A stretch of DNA of 64,000 nt from Agromyces soli (GCF_022811605.1 NZ_CP094533.1:2232001-2296000); one strand, 5' to 3'. Shown: positions 34,105 to 42,820, counted from the first letter of the stretch. Translations and numbers: made by a program. The notes: generated from the letters alone by a model not told the origin.

Positions 34105-35088
34105 TCAGAGGCCCAGGACGCGGCGGAGCCAGGAATCCCGCGAGGCGAGTGCCGCACGGGTGAGCTCGGTGTCGGGCGCGTACATGTCGAAGCCGTGGAA
34201 GGCGCCGCCCCAGACGTGCAGCTCGGCCTGGCCGCCGGTCGCCCAGATGCGGCTCGCGTAGTCGACGTCCTCGTCGCGGAACATCTCCGCCGCGCCCACC
34301 TCGATGAACGCGGGGGCGAGGCCGGAGAGATCGGCGGCGCGGCTCGGCGCGGCGTAGGCGGGCGCCGCCGTGGAGCCGGCGAGCTCGGCGCCGAGCACCA
34401 TCCGCCAGGCGAGCAGGTTGAGCTCGCGCTGCCAGGTGCCGATGCCGTCGTACTGGTAGCTGCCCACGGTGCTGTTCGTGTTGTCGAGCATCGGGCAGAT
34501 CAGGAGCTGGCCGGCCAGGGCGGGCCCCTTCCGGTCGCGCGCCATCAGGGCGACCGCGGCCGCGAAGCCGCCGCCCGCGCTGCCGCCCATGACGACGATC
34601 CGCTCGGGGTCGACGCCGAGCTCGGCCGCGTGCTCGGCCGTCCAGACGAAGGCGGCGTAGTTGTCCTCGACGCCGGCGGGGTAGGGGTGCTCGGGAGCGA
34701 GGCGGTACTCGACGTTCACGCCGACGACGCCGAGCGACTCGACGAGGTCGACGACCCGGCCGTGCTCCCAGGAGCGGTGGCCGACGATCATGCCGCCGCC
34801 GTGGTAGTTGACGAGCGCCGGCAGCGGTGTGCTCGCCGCGGCGTGCCCCGTCGGGCGGAAGATCGTGATCTCGAGCTCGGGCGACCCGGCCGGGCCCGGG
34901 ATCACCCGTTCCTCGGCCTCGACGGCGCGGCCGGCGACGAGCTCGGCGGCGGACGGGAACATCCGGTCGGCGCCCTCCCGGGTGTGCGGCAGGCTCTCCT
35001 CCGTGAGCGGCGGCTGCGGGGCGGCGTTCATCGCCTCGAGGGCGGGCAGCAGTTCGTCGGCAAACGGCACGGGCGGATAGGCGGTCAT
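34105..35088 (-). CDS. Alpha/beta hydrolase, HSL family (paralogue)
   Basis: A 327-aa esterase of the same family and layout as the neighbour at 32975: HGGG in NYHGGGMIVG, VEYRLAPEHPYPAG, nucleophile elbow GGSAGG, and His in GAFHGFDMY. The two proteins align over their full length with many shared blocks (for example RIWA-GGQAELHVW), so they arose by tandem duplication and may act on related esters. A 17-bp tandem repeat lies in its 5' leader, between the aldo/keto reductase stop and this start. Confidence 0.88.
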   Translation of the reverse strand: MTAYPPVPFADELLPALEAMNAAPQPPLTEESLPHTREGADRMFPSAAELVAGRAVEAEERVIPGPAGSPELEITIFRPTGHAAASTPLPALVNYHGGGMIVGHRSWEHGRVVDLVESLGVVGVNVEYRLAPEHPYPAGVEDNYAAFVWTAEHAAELGVDPERIVVMGGSAGGGFAAAVALMARDRKGPALAGQLLICPMLDNTNSTVGSYQYDGIGTWQRELNLLAWRMVLGAELAGSTAAPAYAAPSRAADLSGLAPAFIEVGAAEMFRDEDVDYASRIWATGGQAELHVWGGAFHGFDMYAPDTELTRAALASRDSWLRRVLGL

Positions 35089-35141
35089 GGTCTCGGCTCT
35101 CGATCGTCGATGGGTCGGTGGTGGGAGTGGGATGCCTCGGG

Positions 35142-35250
35142 CCGTTCAGGTCCCGGGGCCGTTCAAGTCCTTGGGCCGTTCAGGTCCTTGGGCCGTTCAG
35201 GTCCTTGGGCCGTTCAGGTCCTTGGGCCGTTCAGGTCCTTGGGCCGTTCA
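35142..35250. repeat. 17-bp tandem repeat array
   Basis: CCGTTCAGGTCCTTGGG recurs with exact 17-base period; CCGTTCA begins at 35142, 35159, 35176, 35193, 35210, 35227 and 35244. The four central units are identical and the left edge is degenerate. The last unit contains the stop codon of the aldo/keto reductase gene (TCA at 35248-35250, minus strand). The array occupies the leader of the downstream hydrolase. Copy number probably varies between strains. Confidence 0.95.
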
Positions 35251-36216
35251 GGGGCCCTCGGGGTCGACGACTCCGCGGTCGGCCCAGAACGGCTCGACCA
35301 GCCGGCGCAGCTCCACGGCGCCGATGCGTTCGGCGAGCTCGACGGCCGCGAGGTTCTGCTCGAGCTGCGCCATCCGGGTCGCGCCGAACAGGGTTGTCGT
35401 GTTCGCCGGGTGGGTGAGGGTGAAGGCGACGGCGAGCTGGGCGGGGCTCGCGTCGAGCGACTCGGCCAGTGCGACGAACTCGGGCACCTGCTCGACGATG
35501 CGGGCGCGGACGTCGCCGGGGTCGCGGCCCACCTCGCGCTCGCGCTCGACCCGGCCGGCGAGGATCCCGCCCTCCAGCACGTCGGAGGCCTGCATGCTGA
35601 AGCCGCGTTCCCAGATGGCGGCGAACGGCTCGCCGTCGGGGATCGAGCGGCGGGCGACGCTGTACTTCAGCTGCGCGATCTGCGGGCCGGGCACCCCCTC
35701 TGCCTCGGCGAGCTCGAGCAGAGTGCGGATGTTCGTCGCCGACCAGTTGTTCACGCCCCAGGCGCGGATCAGCCCGGCCTCGGCGAGGCCCGCGAGGTCC
35801 AGCACGAGCTCGCGCAGCGAGAGGTCGTCGCGGCGGAGGTCGCCGAGGATGACGAGATCGGCGTACTCGGTGCCGACGCGGAAGAGCGCGCGCTCGAGCT
35901 GCGGCCGGAACCCGCCCTCGCCGTAGCCCTCGAGCCAGAGCTTCTCCGAGAGCTGGTACTGCTCGCGAGCGAGCCCGGCGCCGCGCACGATCGCCGAGAA
36001 CAGCACGTCGGTGATCGCGGGCGGCTTCATGCCGGGGAAGCCGTACACGCCGACGTCGAACAGGGTGATCCCTCGTTCGACGGCGGTCGCGACGAGCTCG
36101 ACGGCGTCCTCGAAGTCCATGCGGTCGTAGGTGTGCCAGGAGCCGAGCGCGAGCACGCCGGTGCGGATGCCGCTCGTGCCGATCTCGCGGGTGGGGATGG
36201 TGGTGGGTCCGGTCAT
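35248..36216 (-). CDS. Aldo/keto reductase-like protein lacking the active-site His
   Basis: A 322-aa TIM-barrel protein of the AKR family. Asp and Tyr of the tetrad are seen in LFDVGVYGFPG and Lys in QLSEKLWLEGY. The position normally held by His (DLxxxH) reads DLVILGDL, so a glycine replaces it. The NADPH-site strand is AWGVNNWSATN. The loss could change or abolish carbonyl reduction. It is paralogous to the protein at 39826, which has the same replacement. Start ATG 36216 follows GGAG by six bases. It lies between the zinc alcohol dehydrogenase and two hydrolases on the same strand. Confidence 0.8.
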   Translation of the reverse strand: MTGPTTIPTREIGTSGIRTGVLALGSWHTYDRMDFEDAVELVATAVERGITLFDVGVYGFPGMKPPAITDVLFSAIVRGAGLAREQYQLSEKLWLEGYGEGGFRPQLERALFRVGTEYADLVILGDLRRDDLSLRELVLDLAGLAEAGLIRAWGVNNWSATNIRTLLELAEAEGVPGPQIAQLKYSVARRSIPDGEPFAAIWERGFSMQASDVLEGGILAGRVEREREVGRDPGDVRARIVEQVPEFVALAESLDASPAQLAVAFTLTHPANTTTLFGATRMAQLEQNLAAVELAERIGAVELRRLVEPFWADRGVVDPEGP

Positions 36217-36257
36217 GGTCGCTCCAGTCGTGGGCGTTCGGTCGTGGGGGCGCCGGC

Positions 36258-37367
36258 TCAGGGCAGGCGCGGGTCGATGACGGCCTTGATCTCGCCGAGC
36301 CGGTGCATCCGTTCGATGTGCGCGCTCGCCTCGGCGAGCGGCACGGCGGGGGAGAAGAGCTCGTCCCACGGCATCCGATCGGCGAAGGCGCGGAAGAAGT
36401 CGATGGCGCGCGCGTAGTCGGCGATGTCGCCGTTCAGCGAGCCGACGACGGTCAGCTCCTTGCCCATGATCGCCGAGAGGGCGATCGGCTCGCCGACGGG
36501 GCCGGTGGAGCCGACGACGACGAAGGTGCCGCGCTGGGCGGCCATGCCGATCGCCTCGGGACCGACGCTCGGCGCCCCGGCGAAGTCGAGCACGAGATCC
36601 GCGCCCTGCCCCTCGGTGAGCTCGAGCACCCGTGCGACGACCGCGTCCGAGCCGCCCTCGATGCCCACGACGTGATCGGCGCCGAAGCGCTCGGCCATCG
36701 CCAGCCGTTCGGCGGGGGCGCCGACGGTGATGACCGTGCCCGCGCCGGAGAGCTTCGCGACGGCGGTGGCGAAGATGCCGAGTGCACCCGAGCCCTGCAC
36801 GACGACGCGGGAGCCGGGCCGCACGCCGCCCGCGCGGCCGAAGGCGCGCAGCACGGTCTTGGCGGCGCAGCCGGCCATCGAGGCCCAGGTGTCCTTGACC
36901 TCGGCGGGCAGCAGCAGCTTCGCCGCGCCCGGCACCACGTAGGCGTAGTCGGCGAGCCCGGCGGTCGCGTAGGGCGGCACGTCGGAACGCTGCAGGAAGC
37001 CGTAGCCGCGGCGGCTGCAGGCGACGGGCTCGCGCAGCACGGTGCAGCCGAAGCACTCGCCGCAGGTGGACTCGGACCAGCCGATGCGGTCGCCGACGGC
37101 GAGCTCCCGGCCGAGTGCGTCGCGCGTGCCCTCGCCCACGGCGACGATCTCGCCGACCATCTCGTGGCCGAGCACCATCGGCAGCATGCCGGGGAAGCTC
37201 ATCCGGCCCGACCAGATCTCGATGTCCGTGCCGCAGAGGCTCGCGCAGGTGATGCGCACGAGCGCCGCGCCCGGCTCGACGTGCTGGGGGAGCGGGAGCT
37301 CCTGCAGCTCGAGGGGCTCGCCGTGGGCGGTGAGCACGGCGGCGCGGGTGGTCGTGGGGATCGTCAT
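36258..37367 (-). CDS. Zinc-dependent alcohol dehydrogenase (MDR family)
   Basis: A 369-aa medium-chain dehydrogenase. Catalytic zinc ligands are seen in ASLCGTDIEIW and VLGHEMVGE; the structural zinc site is the four-Cys motif CGECFGC...VAC (about residues 105-120). The NAD(P) fold is VVVQGSGALGIFATAVAK. It probably oxidises a secondary alcohol or polyol. ATG 37367 follows AAGGGAG. It heads the minus-strand unit alcohol dehydrogenase, AKR, two hydrolases and exporter, divergent from the amidohydrolase across a promoter with operator site A. Confidence 0.9.
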   Translation of the reverse strand: MTIPTTTRAAVLTAHGEPLELQELPLPQHVEPGAALVRITCASLCGTDIEIWSGRMSFPGMLPMVLGHEMVGEIVAVGEGTRDALGRELAVGDRIGWSESTCGECFGCTVLREPVACSRRGYGFLQRSDVPPYATAGLADYAYVVPGAAKLLLPAEVKDTWASMAGCAAKTVLRAFGRAGGVRPGSRVVVQGSGALGIFATAVAKLSGAGTVITVGAPAERLAMAERFGADHVVGIEGGSDAVVARVLELTEGQGADLVLDFAGAPSVGPEAIGMAAQRGTFVVVGSTGPVGEPIALSAIMGKELTVVGSLNGDIADYARAIDFFRAFADRMPWDELFSPAVPLAEASAHIERMHRLGEIKAVIDPRLP

Positions 37368-37432
37368 CGAAAGCTCCCTTCGAGGCGGTGGTTCCGGTCG
37401 CGACGTTGTCGACCGGCCGCCGATGTGGGTTA

Positions 37433-37448
37433 TTCTACATACGTTGAC
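37433..37448. promoter_or_regulatory. Operator site A (TTCTAC-N4-GTTGAC)
   Basis: Read on the minus strand it is GTCAAC-GTAT-GTAGAA, matching sites E (22909) and D (43457). It overlaps a candidate -10 (TATTCT at 37431-37436) in the divergent gap between the alcohol dehydrogenase and amidohydrolase genes. Confidence 0.6.
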
Positions 37449-37476
37449 CAAAATTGCCAGCGCTCGAGGAGGAGAC

Positions 37477-38934
37477 GTGCAGGGAGTCGAACGATCGGGT
37501 GCCGAGGGCCCCGCCGAACTGGTGCTCCGCGGGGGGACGGTGCTCGCGCTCGACGCCGCCGACACCCGCGGCACCGCGATCGCCGTGCGGCACGGCCGGG
37601 TGCTCGCCGTCGGCGACGAGGCGAGGATCGCGCCGCTGATCGGCCGCCGCACGCGCGTCGTCGAGCTGGACGGCCGCGCCGTCATCCCGGGCATCAACGA
37701 CTCGCACCTGCACGCGGCCTGGCTCGGCGCGATGTGGCCCGACACGGTGTTCGGGGCGATGGAGGCGGGTGAGGCGGCCGAGGTCCCGTCCGGCGGGCAC
37801 GGGGGGCCGCCCGCCGAGGCCGCCCAGCTCGAGGCATCCGCCGCCGATCCGCACGTTCCGGCGGGGCCCCGCCTCGTCGACGACGAGGCCGGCCGGCGCC
37901 GGGCCATCCTGCGCGCGGGCGAGCTCATCGCCTCGCTCGGCATCACGAGCTACACGGAGCCCGGCCTCGGGCCGGGCGAGGACGAGGGCGCGACCGGATG
38001 CTTCGGTCAGGCCGTGCTCGACAGCTACCGCGCGCTCGAATCGGAGCGCGCGCTGCGCGCCCGCGTGAACGTGCTCGCCCTGTTCGGCGTGCTCGACGGG
38101 CCGAGCGAGCTGCGGGCGTTCCTCGCCGGGCTGCGCGGGCTCGAGCGGCAGACCGAACGGCCCGCGTGGCTGCGCGTCGCCGGGGTGAAGATCTTCGCGG
38201 ACGGCATCCCGCCGATGCTGCAGGCCTGGACGGCGCACGCCTATCCGGACGGTTCGCACGGCGGACTCCTCGTGGGCGGCGGCGACCTCGATCAGCGCGC
38301 GGCGAACCTCGCCGAGATGATCCGCGCCGTGCACCGGCACGGCCTCCAGCTCGGCGTGCACGCCACGGGGGACCGCACGATCGATCACGTCATCGACGCC
38401 GTCGAGGTCGCCGCCGCGGAGGCGCCGGCCGATCTGCGCCACTACGTCATCCACGGCGACCTCGTCACGCCCACGGCGCTCGACCGGATGCGCGGGCTCG
38501 GCATGGGGCTCAACGTGCAGGCCGGCATCGCGGCGAAGACGGCCCCGTGGGTCGCCGGCGTGCTCGGCGAGGAGGTCGCCGCGGCGGCGTGGCCGATCGG
38601 GCGCGCGATCGAGACGGGCGTGCGCGTGTCGCTCAGCTCGGACGCGCCGGTGCTCGCGCCGGACTGGCGGCAGGGCCTGGCGGACGCGGATGCGTGGATG
38701 GGCGCCGCAGCGCCCGCGGACGCCGAGCGGCGGATGCTGCAGCTGCTGCGCGCGTACACGGTCGTGCCGGCGCACCAGGACGGCGCGGAGGGCTGGAAGG
38801 GCACCCTCGCGCCGCGGATGGCGGCCGACCTCTGCGTGCTCGAGGCGAATCCGCTGGACCTCGCGCCGGCCGAGCTGCCCCGGGTCGGCGTCGAGCTCAC
38901 CGTCGTCGACGGCGACGTCGTGTTCGAGCGCTGA
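37477..38934 (+). CDS. Amidohydrolase, YtcJ-like (family 3)
   Basis: A 485-aa metal-dependent hydrolase. HxH is in GINDSHLHAAWLG, Lys in RVAGVKIFADGIPP, His in GVHATGDRTID and YVIHGDLV, and Asp in VSLSSDAPVLAP, so the site is complete. Between the HxH strand and the next helix is a proline/alanine-rich insert (about residues 103-135). GTG 37477 follows GAGGAGG. The gene is divergent from the alcohol dehydrogenase and ends at a copy of palindrome family 1. Substrate unknown; only the family is certain. Confidence 0.85.
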   Translation: MQGVERSGAEGPAELVLRGGTVLALDAADTRGTAIAVRHGRVLAVGDEARIAPLIGRRTRVVELDGRAVIPGINDSHLHAAWLGAMWPDTVFGAMEAGEAAEVPSGGHGGPPAEAAQLEASAADPHVPAGPRLVDDEAGRRRAILRAGELIASLGITSYTEPGLGPGEDEGATGCFGQAVLDSYRALESERALRARVNVLALFGVLDGPSELRAFLAGLRGLERQTERPAWLRVAGVKIFADGIPPMLQAWTAHAYPDGSHGGLLVGGGDLDQRAANLAEMIRAVHRHGLQLGVHATGDRTIDHVIDAVEVAAAEAPADLRHYVIHGDLVTPTALDRMRGLGMGLNVQAGIAAKTAPWVAGVLGEEVAAAAWPIGRAIETGVRVSLSSDAPVLAPDWRQGLADADAWMGAAAPADAERRMLQLLRAYTVVPAHQDGAEGWKGTLAPRMAADLCVLEANPLDLAPAELPRVGVELTVVDGDVVFER

Positions 38935-38943
38935 CGCGCCATT

Positions 38944-38981
38944 CCGAGTTGCCCGACTTTCATGGAAGTCGGGCAACTCGG
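38944..38981. repeat. Palindrome family 1, copy 2
   Basis: A 38-bp palindrome with one central mismatch (TTTCATGGAA), left arm starting CCGAGTTGCCCGACTTT. It lies between convergent amidohydrolase and SDR genes. Confidence 0.85.
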
Positions 38982-38999
38982 CAGGGTGGGTGGGGCGGC

Positions 39000-39740
39000 T
39001 CAGGTGAGCAGCTGGCCGCCGTCCACGGCGAGGCTCACGCCCGTGATGTGCGCGGCGCCCTCGCTCGCGAGGAAGACGACGGCGGGGGCCACCTCCTCGA
39101 CCTCGGCGAGCTTGCCGAGCGGAATACGGCTCGACCAGGCCTCGCGCGCGGGGGAGCCCTCGGGCATCCCCATCCGCAGCATCGGCGTGAGCACCGGGCC
39201 CGGGGCGACCGCGTTCACGCGGATGCCGTGTCCGGCGAGCTCGATCGCCGCCCAGCGGGTGAGCGAGTCGACCGCGGCCTTGCTCGACTCGTAGGCGCCC
39301 ATCCCGGGCGTGGGCTGGCGGCCGCCGATGGAGGAGATGTTCACGATGGCGCCGCGGGTGCCGTTCGCGATCATGCGACGGGCGACCGCCTGGGTGATCG
39401 TGAAGGTGCCGACGATGTTCACGTCGACGATCGAGCGGTAGGCGCCGGGCTCGAGCTCGGTGAGTGCGCCGTGCACCGAGAGGATGCCGGCGTTGTTCAC
39501 GAGGACGCCCACCGGACCGTACTCGGCCTCCAGGGCCTCGGCGGCGCGAGCGGCAGCCTCGGCATCCGTGATGTCGAGCGCCAGGTGCGCGACGCCGAGC
39601 TCGTCCGCGGTCGCGCGTGCGGCGTCCGCGTCGACGTCGGCGACGACGACCCGGTCGCCCGCGTCGCGGAACGCGGTGGCGATGCCGCGGCCGATGCCGC
39701 CGGCGCCGCCGGTGATGAGCACGATTCGAGGTTCGGACAC
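39000..39740 (-). CDS. Short-chain dehydrogenase/reductase
   Basis: A 246-aa classical SDR. The NAD(P) motif is TGGAGGIGRG, NNAG is in VLVNNAGIL, and the catalytic Ser-Tyr-Lys are seen in VNISSIGG and AYESSKAAVD. An Asp after the second strand (VVADVDAD) suggests NAD preference. The C-terminus VSLAVDGGQLLT is typical. GTG 39740 follows AAGGAGA. It is divergent from the aldo/keto reductase at 39826 across operator site B. Probably oxidises or reduces a pathway alcohol or ketone; substrate unknown. Confidence 0.88.
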   Translation of the reverse strand: MSEPRIVLITGGAGGIGRGIATAFRDAGDRVVVADVDADAARATADELGVAHLALDITDAEAAARAAEALEAEYGPVGVLVNNAGILSVHGALTELEPGAYRSIVDVNIVGTFTITQAVARRMIANGTRGAIVNISSIGGRQPTPGMGAYESSKAAVDSLTRWAAIELAGHGIRVNAVAPGPVLTPMLRMGMPEGSPAREAWSSRIPLGKLAEVEEVAPAVVFLASEGAAHITGVSLAVDGGQLLT

Positions 39741-39789
39741 GGGATCTCCTTCTGCCGTCGGCGTGCGTCGGTGCACGCGCGTGGTTATA

Positions 39790-39805
39790 TTATACGAGCG
39801 TAGAA
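39790..39805. promoter_or_regulatory. Operator site B (TTATAC-GAGC-GTAGAA)
   Basis: Right half GTAGAA matches sites A and C exactly; the left half is a weaker match. It sits in the divergent SDR/AKR promoter, 21 bases before the AKR ATG and overlapping AT-rich -10-like sequence (TATATTATAC). Confidence 0.5.
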
Positions 39806-39825
39806 AAAAGCGACGAGGAGGCCGC

Positions 39826-40791
39826 ATGACCGTCACCGTTCCCACCCGCCAGCTCGGGCCCGGCGGGCCGGAGGTCCCCGTCTTCTCCCTCGGGTCCTGG
39901 AACACCTGGGACCGCATGGACTTCGACGACGCGGTCGCACTGATCCGCCGCGCCCACGAGGCGGGCGCCGCGTTCTTCGACGTGGCGCACTACGACCTGG
40001 GTCCGCACGCCGAGCAGGCGACGACCGACCTGATCTTCGGTCGTGCAGTGCGCGAGGCCGGGCTCGCCCGGGAGGACTACCTGCTCTGCGGCAAACTCTG
40101 GCTCTGGGAGTACCCGCGCGTCGGCTTCGCCGGACAGTTCACGACGTCGCTCGAGCGCATCGGCGTCGAGCATGCGGAGTTCGCCGTCGTCGGCGACTAC
40201 CTCGAGCCGATCGACGTGCGCCGCGTCGTCGACGACGTGCAGGCCGAGATCGCGGCCGGCCGGCTCGGCGCCTGGGGCGTCAACAACTGGCGCGCCGACG
40301 ACCTCGTGCTCGCGCTCGACCACGCCGAGCGCGAGGGCCTCGTGCCGCCGAGCTTCGCGCAGCTGAAGTACGGCCTCGTGCGTCGCTCGATGGCCGAGGG
40401 GCCCGAGTACGGCGAGCTGTTCTCGTCGGGGCGGCTGGCGTTGCAGGCCTCGGATGCCTTCGAGGGCGGCATCCTCGCGGGCAAGGCCGTGCCCGGGCGC
40501 AAGATCGGTGCGGACGTCGGCGGGATCCGCGAGCGCATCGTCGCGATCTTCCCCGAGGTGGCCCGGATCGCCGCCGAGCTCGATGCGACCCCGACGCAGC
40601 TCGGCATCGCCTTCTGCCTCGCGAACCCCGCGACGGCGAACGTGCTCTTCGGCGTCAGCCGGATGGCGCAGCTCGAGGACAACCTCGGCGCGCTCGCCCT
40701 GCTCGACCGGGTGGGCGCCGAGGCGATCCGCTCGGCGACCGAGGGGCTCCAGCTCGACCAGGCCGTCCGCTCCGACGGCGTCTGGGCGTAG
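39826..40791 (+). CDS. Aldo/keto reductase-like protein lacking the active-site His (paralogue)
   Basis: A 321-aa AKR-family barrel. Asp and Tyr are seen in FFDVAHYDLGP and Lys in LLCGKLWLWEY, but the His position reads FAVVGDYLEP, with glycine as in the paralogue at 35248. Both share GSW-T-DRMDF-DAV near the N-terminus and WGVNNW before the cofactor site. The pair is spread over two transcripts that carry the same type of operator, so they probably act in one pathway. ATG 39826 has GAGGAG upstream. The gene ends at palindrome copy 3. Confidence 0.8.
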   Translation: MTVTVPTRQLGPGGPEVPVFSLGSWNTWDRMDFDDAVALIRRAHEAGAAFFDVAHYDLGPHAEQATTDLIFGRAVREAGLAREDYLLCGKLWLWEYPRVGFAGQFTTSLERIGVEHAEFAVVGDYLEPIDVRRVVDDVQAEIAAGRLGAWGVNNWRADDLVLALDHAEREGLVPPSFAQLKYGLVRRSMAEGPEYGELFSSGRLALQASDAFEGGILAGKAVPGRKIGADVGGIRERIVAIFPEVARIAAELDATPTQLGIAFCLANPATANVLFGVSRMAQLEDNLGALALLDRVGAEAIRSATEGLQLDQAVRSDGVWA

Positions 40792-40824
40792 CCGCGCGGG
40801 GCGCGTCAGACCTGCTTCACCCCT

Positions 40825-40858
40825 GAGTTGCCCGACTTTGATGAAAGTCGGGCAACTC
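40825..40858. repeat. Palindrome family 1, copy 3
   Basis: Fifteen-base perfect arms (GAGTTGCCCGACTTT and its complement) around GATG, between the convergent AKR and hydrolase genes. Confidence 0.85.
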
Positions 40859-40880
40859 GCGGTTCGAGCGGTGTCAGGGG

Positions 40881-41609
40881 TCAGGCGAGGAAGTCGAGCA
40901 CGGCCTGGCGGAACTCGGGGCTCGCGAGCGCGCCGAGGTGGTCGCCGGGCACCCGCACGAGCTGCCCGCGCGCGACGCCCTCTGCGACGCGGTCGATGCC
41001 GGCCGTCATGGGGTCGTCCGCGCCGGCGACGAAGAGCACCGGCACGGCCGGCACGTCCTGCGCCGGGTCGAAGGGCTCGCGTGCGAGGCCGGCGATGAGG
41101 CGCGGCAGCGAGTCTCGATCGCGGCCCGGAGCGCCGATCATCGCGGCCATCATGCCGAGCATGGGGTCGGCCGGGGCCTCGCCGTCCAGCGCGCGGACCA
41201 GGGCGGCGACGTCGACGCCGGCGAAGGGCTCGAAGGGGCTGAGGCCGCCGAGCACGAGGCGCTGCACGCGCGGCTCGGCGGCCGCGAGCGCCCAGGCGAG
41301 CCGCGCGCCGAGCGAGTAGGCGACGACGTCGACCGGCCCGGACTCGGGGAGCGCCTCGCGGATGGCCCGGACGACCGCGCCGGTCGAGGCATCCTCGTCC
41401 GCCCCGATCGCGCCGCCGGTGCCGTGCCCCGGCAGGTCGACGACGATCGCCTCGCGTCCGGAGGCGGCGATCGCGTCGGCGAGTCCGCTCGCCACGAAGT
41501 CGGTCTCGCCGTCCGAGGCGAAGCCGTGCAGGAGGACGACGGGGGCATTGCCGCGGCCTGCGGCGTCGCCGGCGGCGGGCAGGGTGCGGGTGCTGACGGT
41601 GAGAGGCAT
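40881..41609 (-). CDS. Alpha/beta fold hydrolase
   Basis: A 242-aa hydrolase: VVLLHGFASDGE, nucleophile elbow AYSLGA (near residue 99), acid in GADDPM, and His in PGDHLGAL. It resembles MhpC/BioH-like C-C or ester hydrolases and also the hydrolase at 12832. Substrate unknown. It is divergent from the methyltransferase, with operator site C between them, and is preceded by GAAAGCGAACGC rather than a strong ribosome binding site. Confidence 0.82.
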   Translation of the reverse strand: MPLTVSTRTLPAAGDAAGRGNAPVVLLHGFASDGETDFVASGLADAIAASGREAIVVDLPGHGTGGAIGADEDASTGAVVRAIREALPESGPVDVVAYSLGARLAWALAAAEPRVQRLVLGGLSPFEPFAGVDVAALVRALDGEAPADPMLGMMAAMIGAPGRDRDSLPRLIAGLAREPFDPAQDVPAVPVLFVAGADDPMTAGIDRVAEGVARGQLVRVPGDHLGALASPEFRQAVLDFLA

Positions 41610-41649
41610 GCGTTCGCTTTCGACGGTGAATGAACGGGTGGATTTGTTT

Positions 41650-41665
41650 TTCTATGTTAGTAGAA
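41650..41665. promoter_or_regulatory. Operator site C within a 24-bp inverted repeat
   Basis: TTCTAT-GTTA-GTAGAA lies inside the larger dyad GTTTTTCTA-N6-TAGAAAAAC (41646-41669). It is the most AT-rich stretch of the region and sits in the divergent hydrolase/methyltransferase promoter. Confidence 0.6.
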
Positions 41666-41739
41666 AAACGTGTAGCATCGTGCTGAATCCACGACATCGC
41701 CGTCCCACGGATACGGGCGGCCGCACAGGAAGCGCAGCC

Positions 41740-42744
41740 ATGACCGACACCCTCCAGCCCGCCGAGCGGGCCGCCAGCCCCGCCGCCATCGTCGACATCG
41801 CGATCGGCTTCATGGGCGCCAAGCAGCTCATCACCGCGAGCCGCATCGGCCTGTTCGCCGCGCTCGCCGACGGCCCGCTCGACGCCGAGGCGCTCGCCGC
41901 GGCGACCGGCGTGCCGCAGCGCCAGGTGCGGATCCTCGCGGACAGCATGAACGCCCAGGGCCTGCTCGAGCGCGAGGGTGGCCGCTATTCGCTCACCCCG
42001 GATGCCGCGACCTACCTCACCGGCGAGCGCGCCGAGATCGACCTGGGGCCGTTCCTGGCGTTCCTCGGCGACACCTCCTACGAGCAGTGGCGGGGTTACG
42101 ACCGAACCGTCGACTCCGACGCGCCGGGCGTGCTCGAGCTCGACGAGGCCGGCTGGGGCCGCTTCCTCGCTGGCGTGATGCGCTACAACGAGCTGCACGC
42201 CGACGAGTTCGCCCGCGCCTTCGACGTCACCGGGCGGCGCTCGCTGCTCGACCTCGGCGGCCTCAGCCCGGCCTTCGCCGTCAACGTGATGCGGGCGAAC
42301 CTCGAGCTCGCCACGCGCTTCGTCGTCGCGCCCGACTTCGCCGACTCCGTCGCGCAGGCTGTGGCCGAGGCGGGCCTCGCGGACCGCGCCGTGGTCGAGG
42401 GCGGCGACACCGAGTCGGTCGAGCCGGGCGGCGAGCACGACCTCGTCTTCGTGAACCATGTGCTGCACCGCTTCACGGCGGAGCAGAACCGCACCATCCT
42501 CGCGAACGCCCGCGCGGCCGCGGCACCGGGGGCGAAGCTCGCCGTGCTCGACTTCACGCTCGACGAGGAGCCGCGCCAGCGCCGCATCGACGCGCTGCAC
42601 GCGGGGGAGTACTACAACATCGACGGCACCGTCGTGTTCCCCGAGGCCGAGGTCCGCGAGTGGCTCGACGAGGCCGGCTGGAACTACGTCGAGACGATCG
42701 CCCTGCCGGGCAGCCCGCGCATCCTCGTCGCCGAGGCCCGCTGA
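41740..42744 (+). CDS. SAM-dependent O-methyltransferase-like protein
   Basis: A 334-aa protein with an N-terminal winged-helix dimerisation domain (ITASRIGLFAALADGPLDA) and a C-terminal class I SAM fold. The SAM strand reads SLLDLGGLSPAFA, close to the usual DxGGGxG, and the acidic pair follows in DLVFVNHVLHRF. The layout is that of small-molecule O-methyltransferases such as hydroxyneurosporene or caffeate types. Target unknown; in a catabolic cluster it might modify or protect a phenolic intermediate. ATG 41740 follows AGGAA. Ends at palindrome copy 4. Confidence 0.8.
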   Translation: MTDTLQPAERAASPAAIVDIAIGFMGAKQLITASRIGLFAALADGPLDAEALAAATGVPQRQVRILADSMNAQGLLEREGGRYSLTPDAATYLTGERAEIDLGPFLAFLGDTSYEQWRGYDRTVDSDAPGVLELDEAGWGRFLAGVMRYNELHADEFARAFDVTGRRSLLDLGGLSPAFAVNVMRANLELATRFVVAPDFADSVAQAVAEAGLADRAVVEGGDTESVEPGGEHDLVFVNHVLHRFTAEQNRTILANARAAAAPGAKLAVLDFTLDEEPRQRRIDALHAGEYYNIDGTVVFPEAEVREWLDEAGWNYVETIALPGSPRILVAEAR

Positions 42745-42764
42745 GCGGTCTCGCCGCACCGTCC

Positions 42765-42810
42765 GAAACCGAGTTGCCCGACTTCGATGGAAGTCGGGCA
42801 GCTCGGTTTC
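42765..42810. repeat. Palindrome family 1, copy 4
   Basis: The longest copy, 46 bp: 21-base arms (42765-42785 and 42790-42810) with one mismatch around GATG, between the convergent methyltransferase and TetR genes. Confidence 0.85.
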
Positions 42811-42820
42811 GCGACTGGGG

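Noticed and set aside
35142-35250. CRISPR array
   Set aside because: The 17-base units are directly contiguous without spacers and no cas genes are present.
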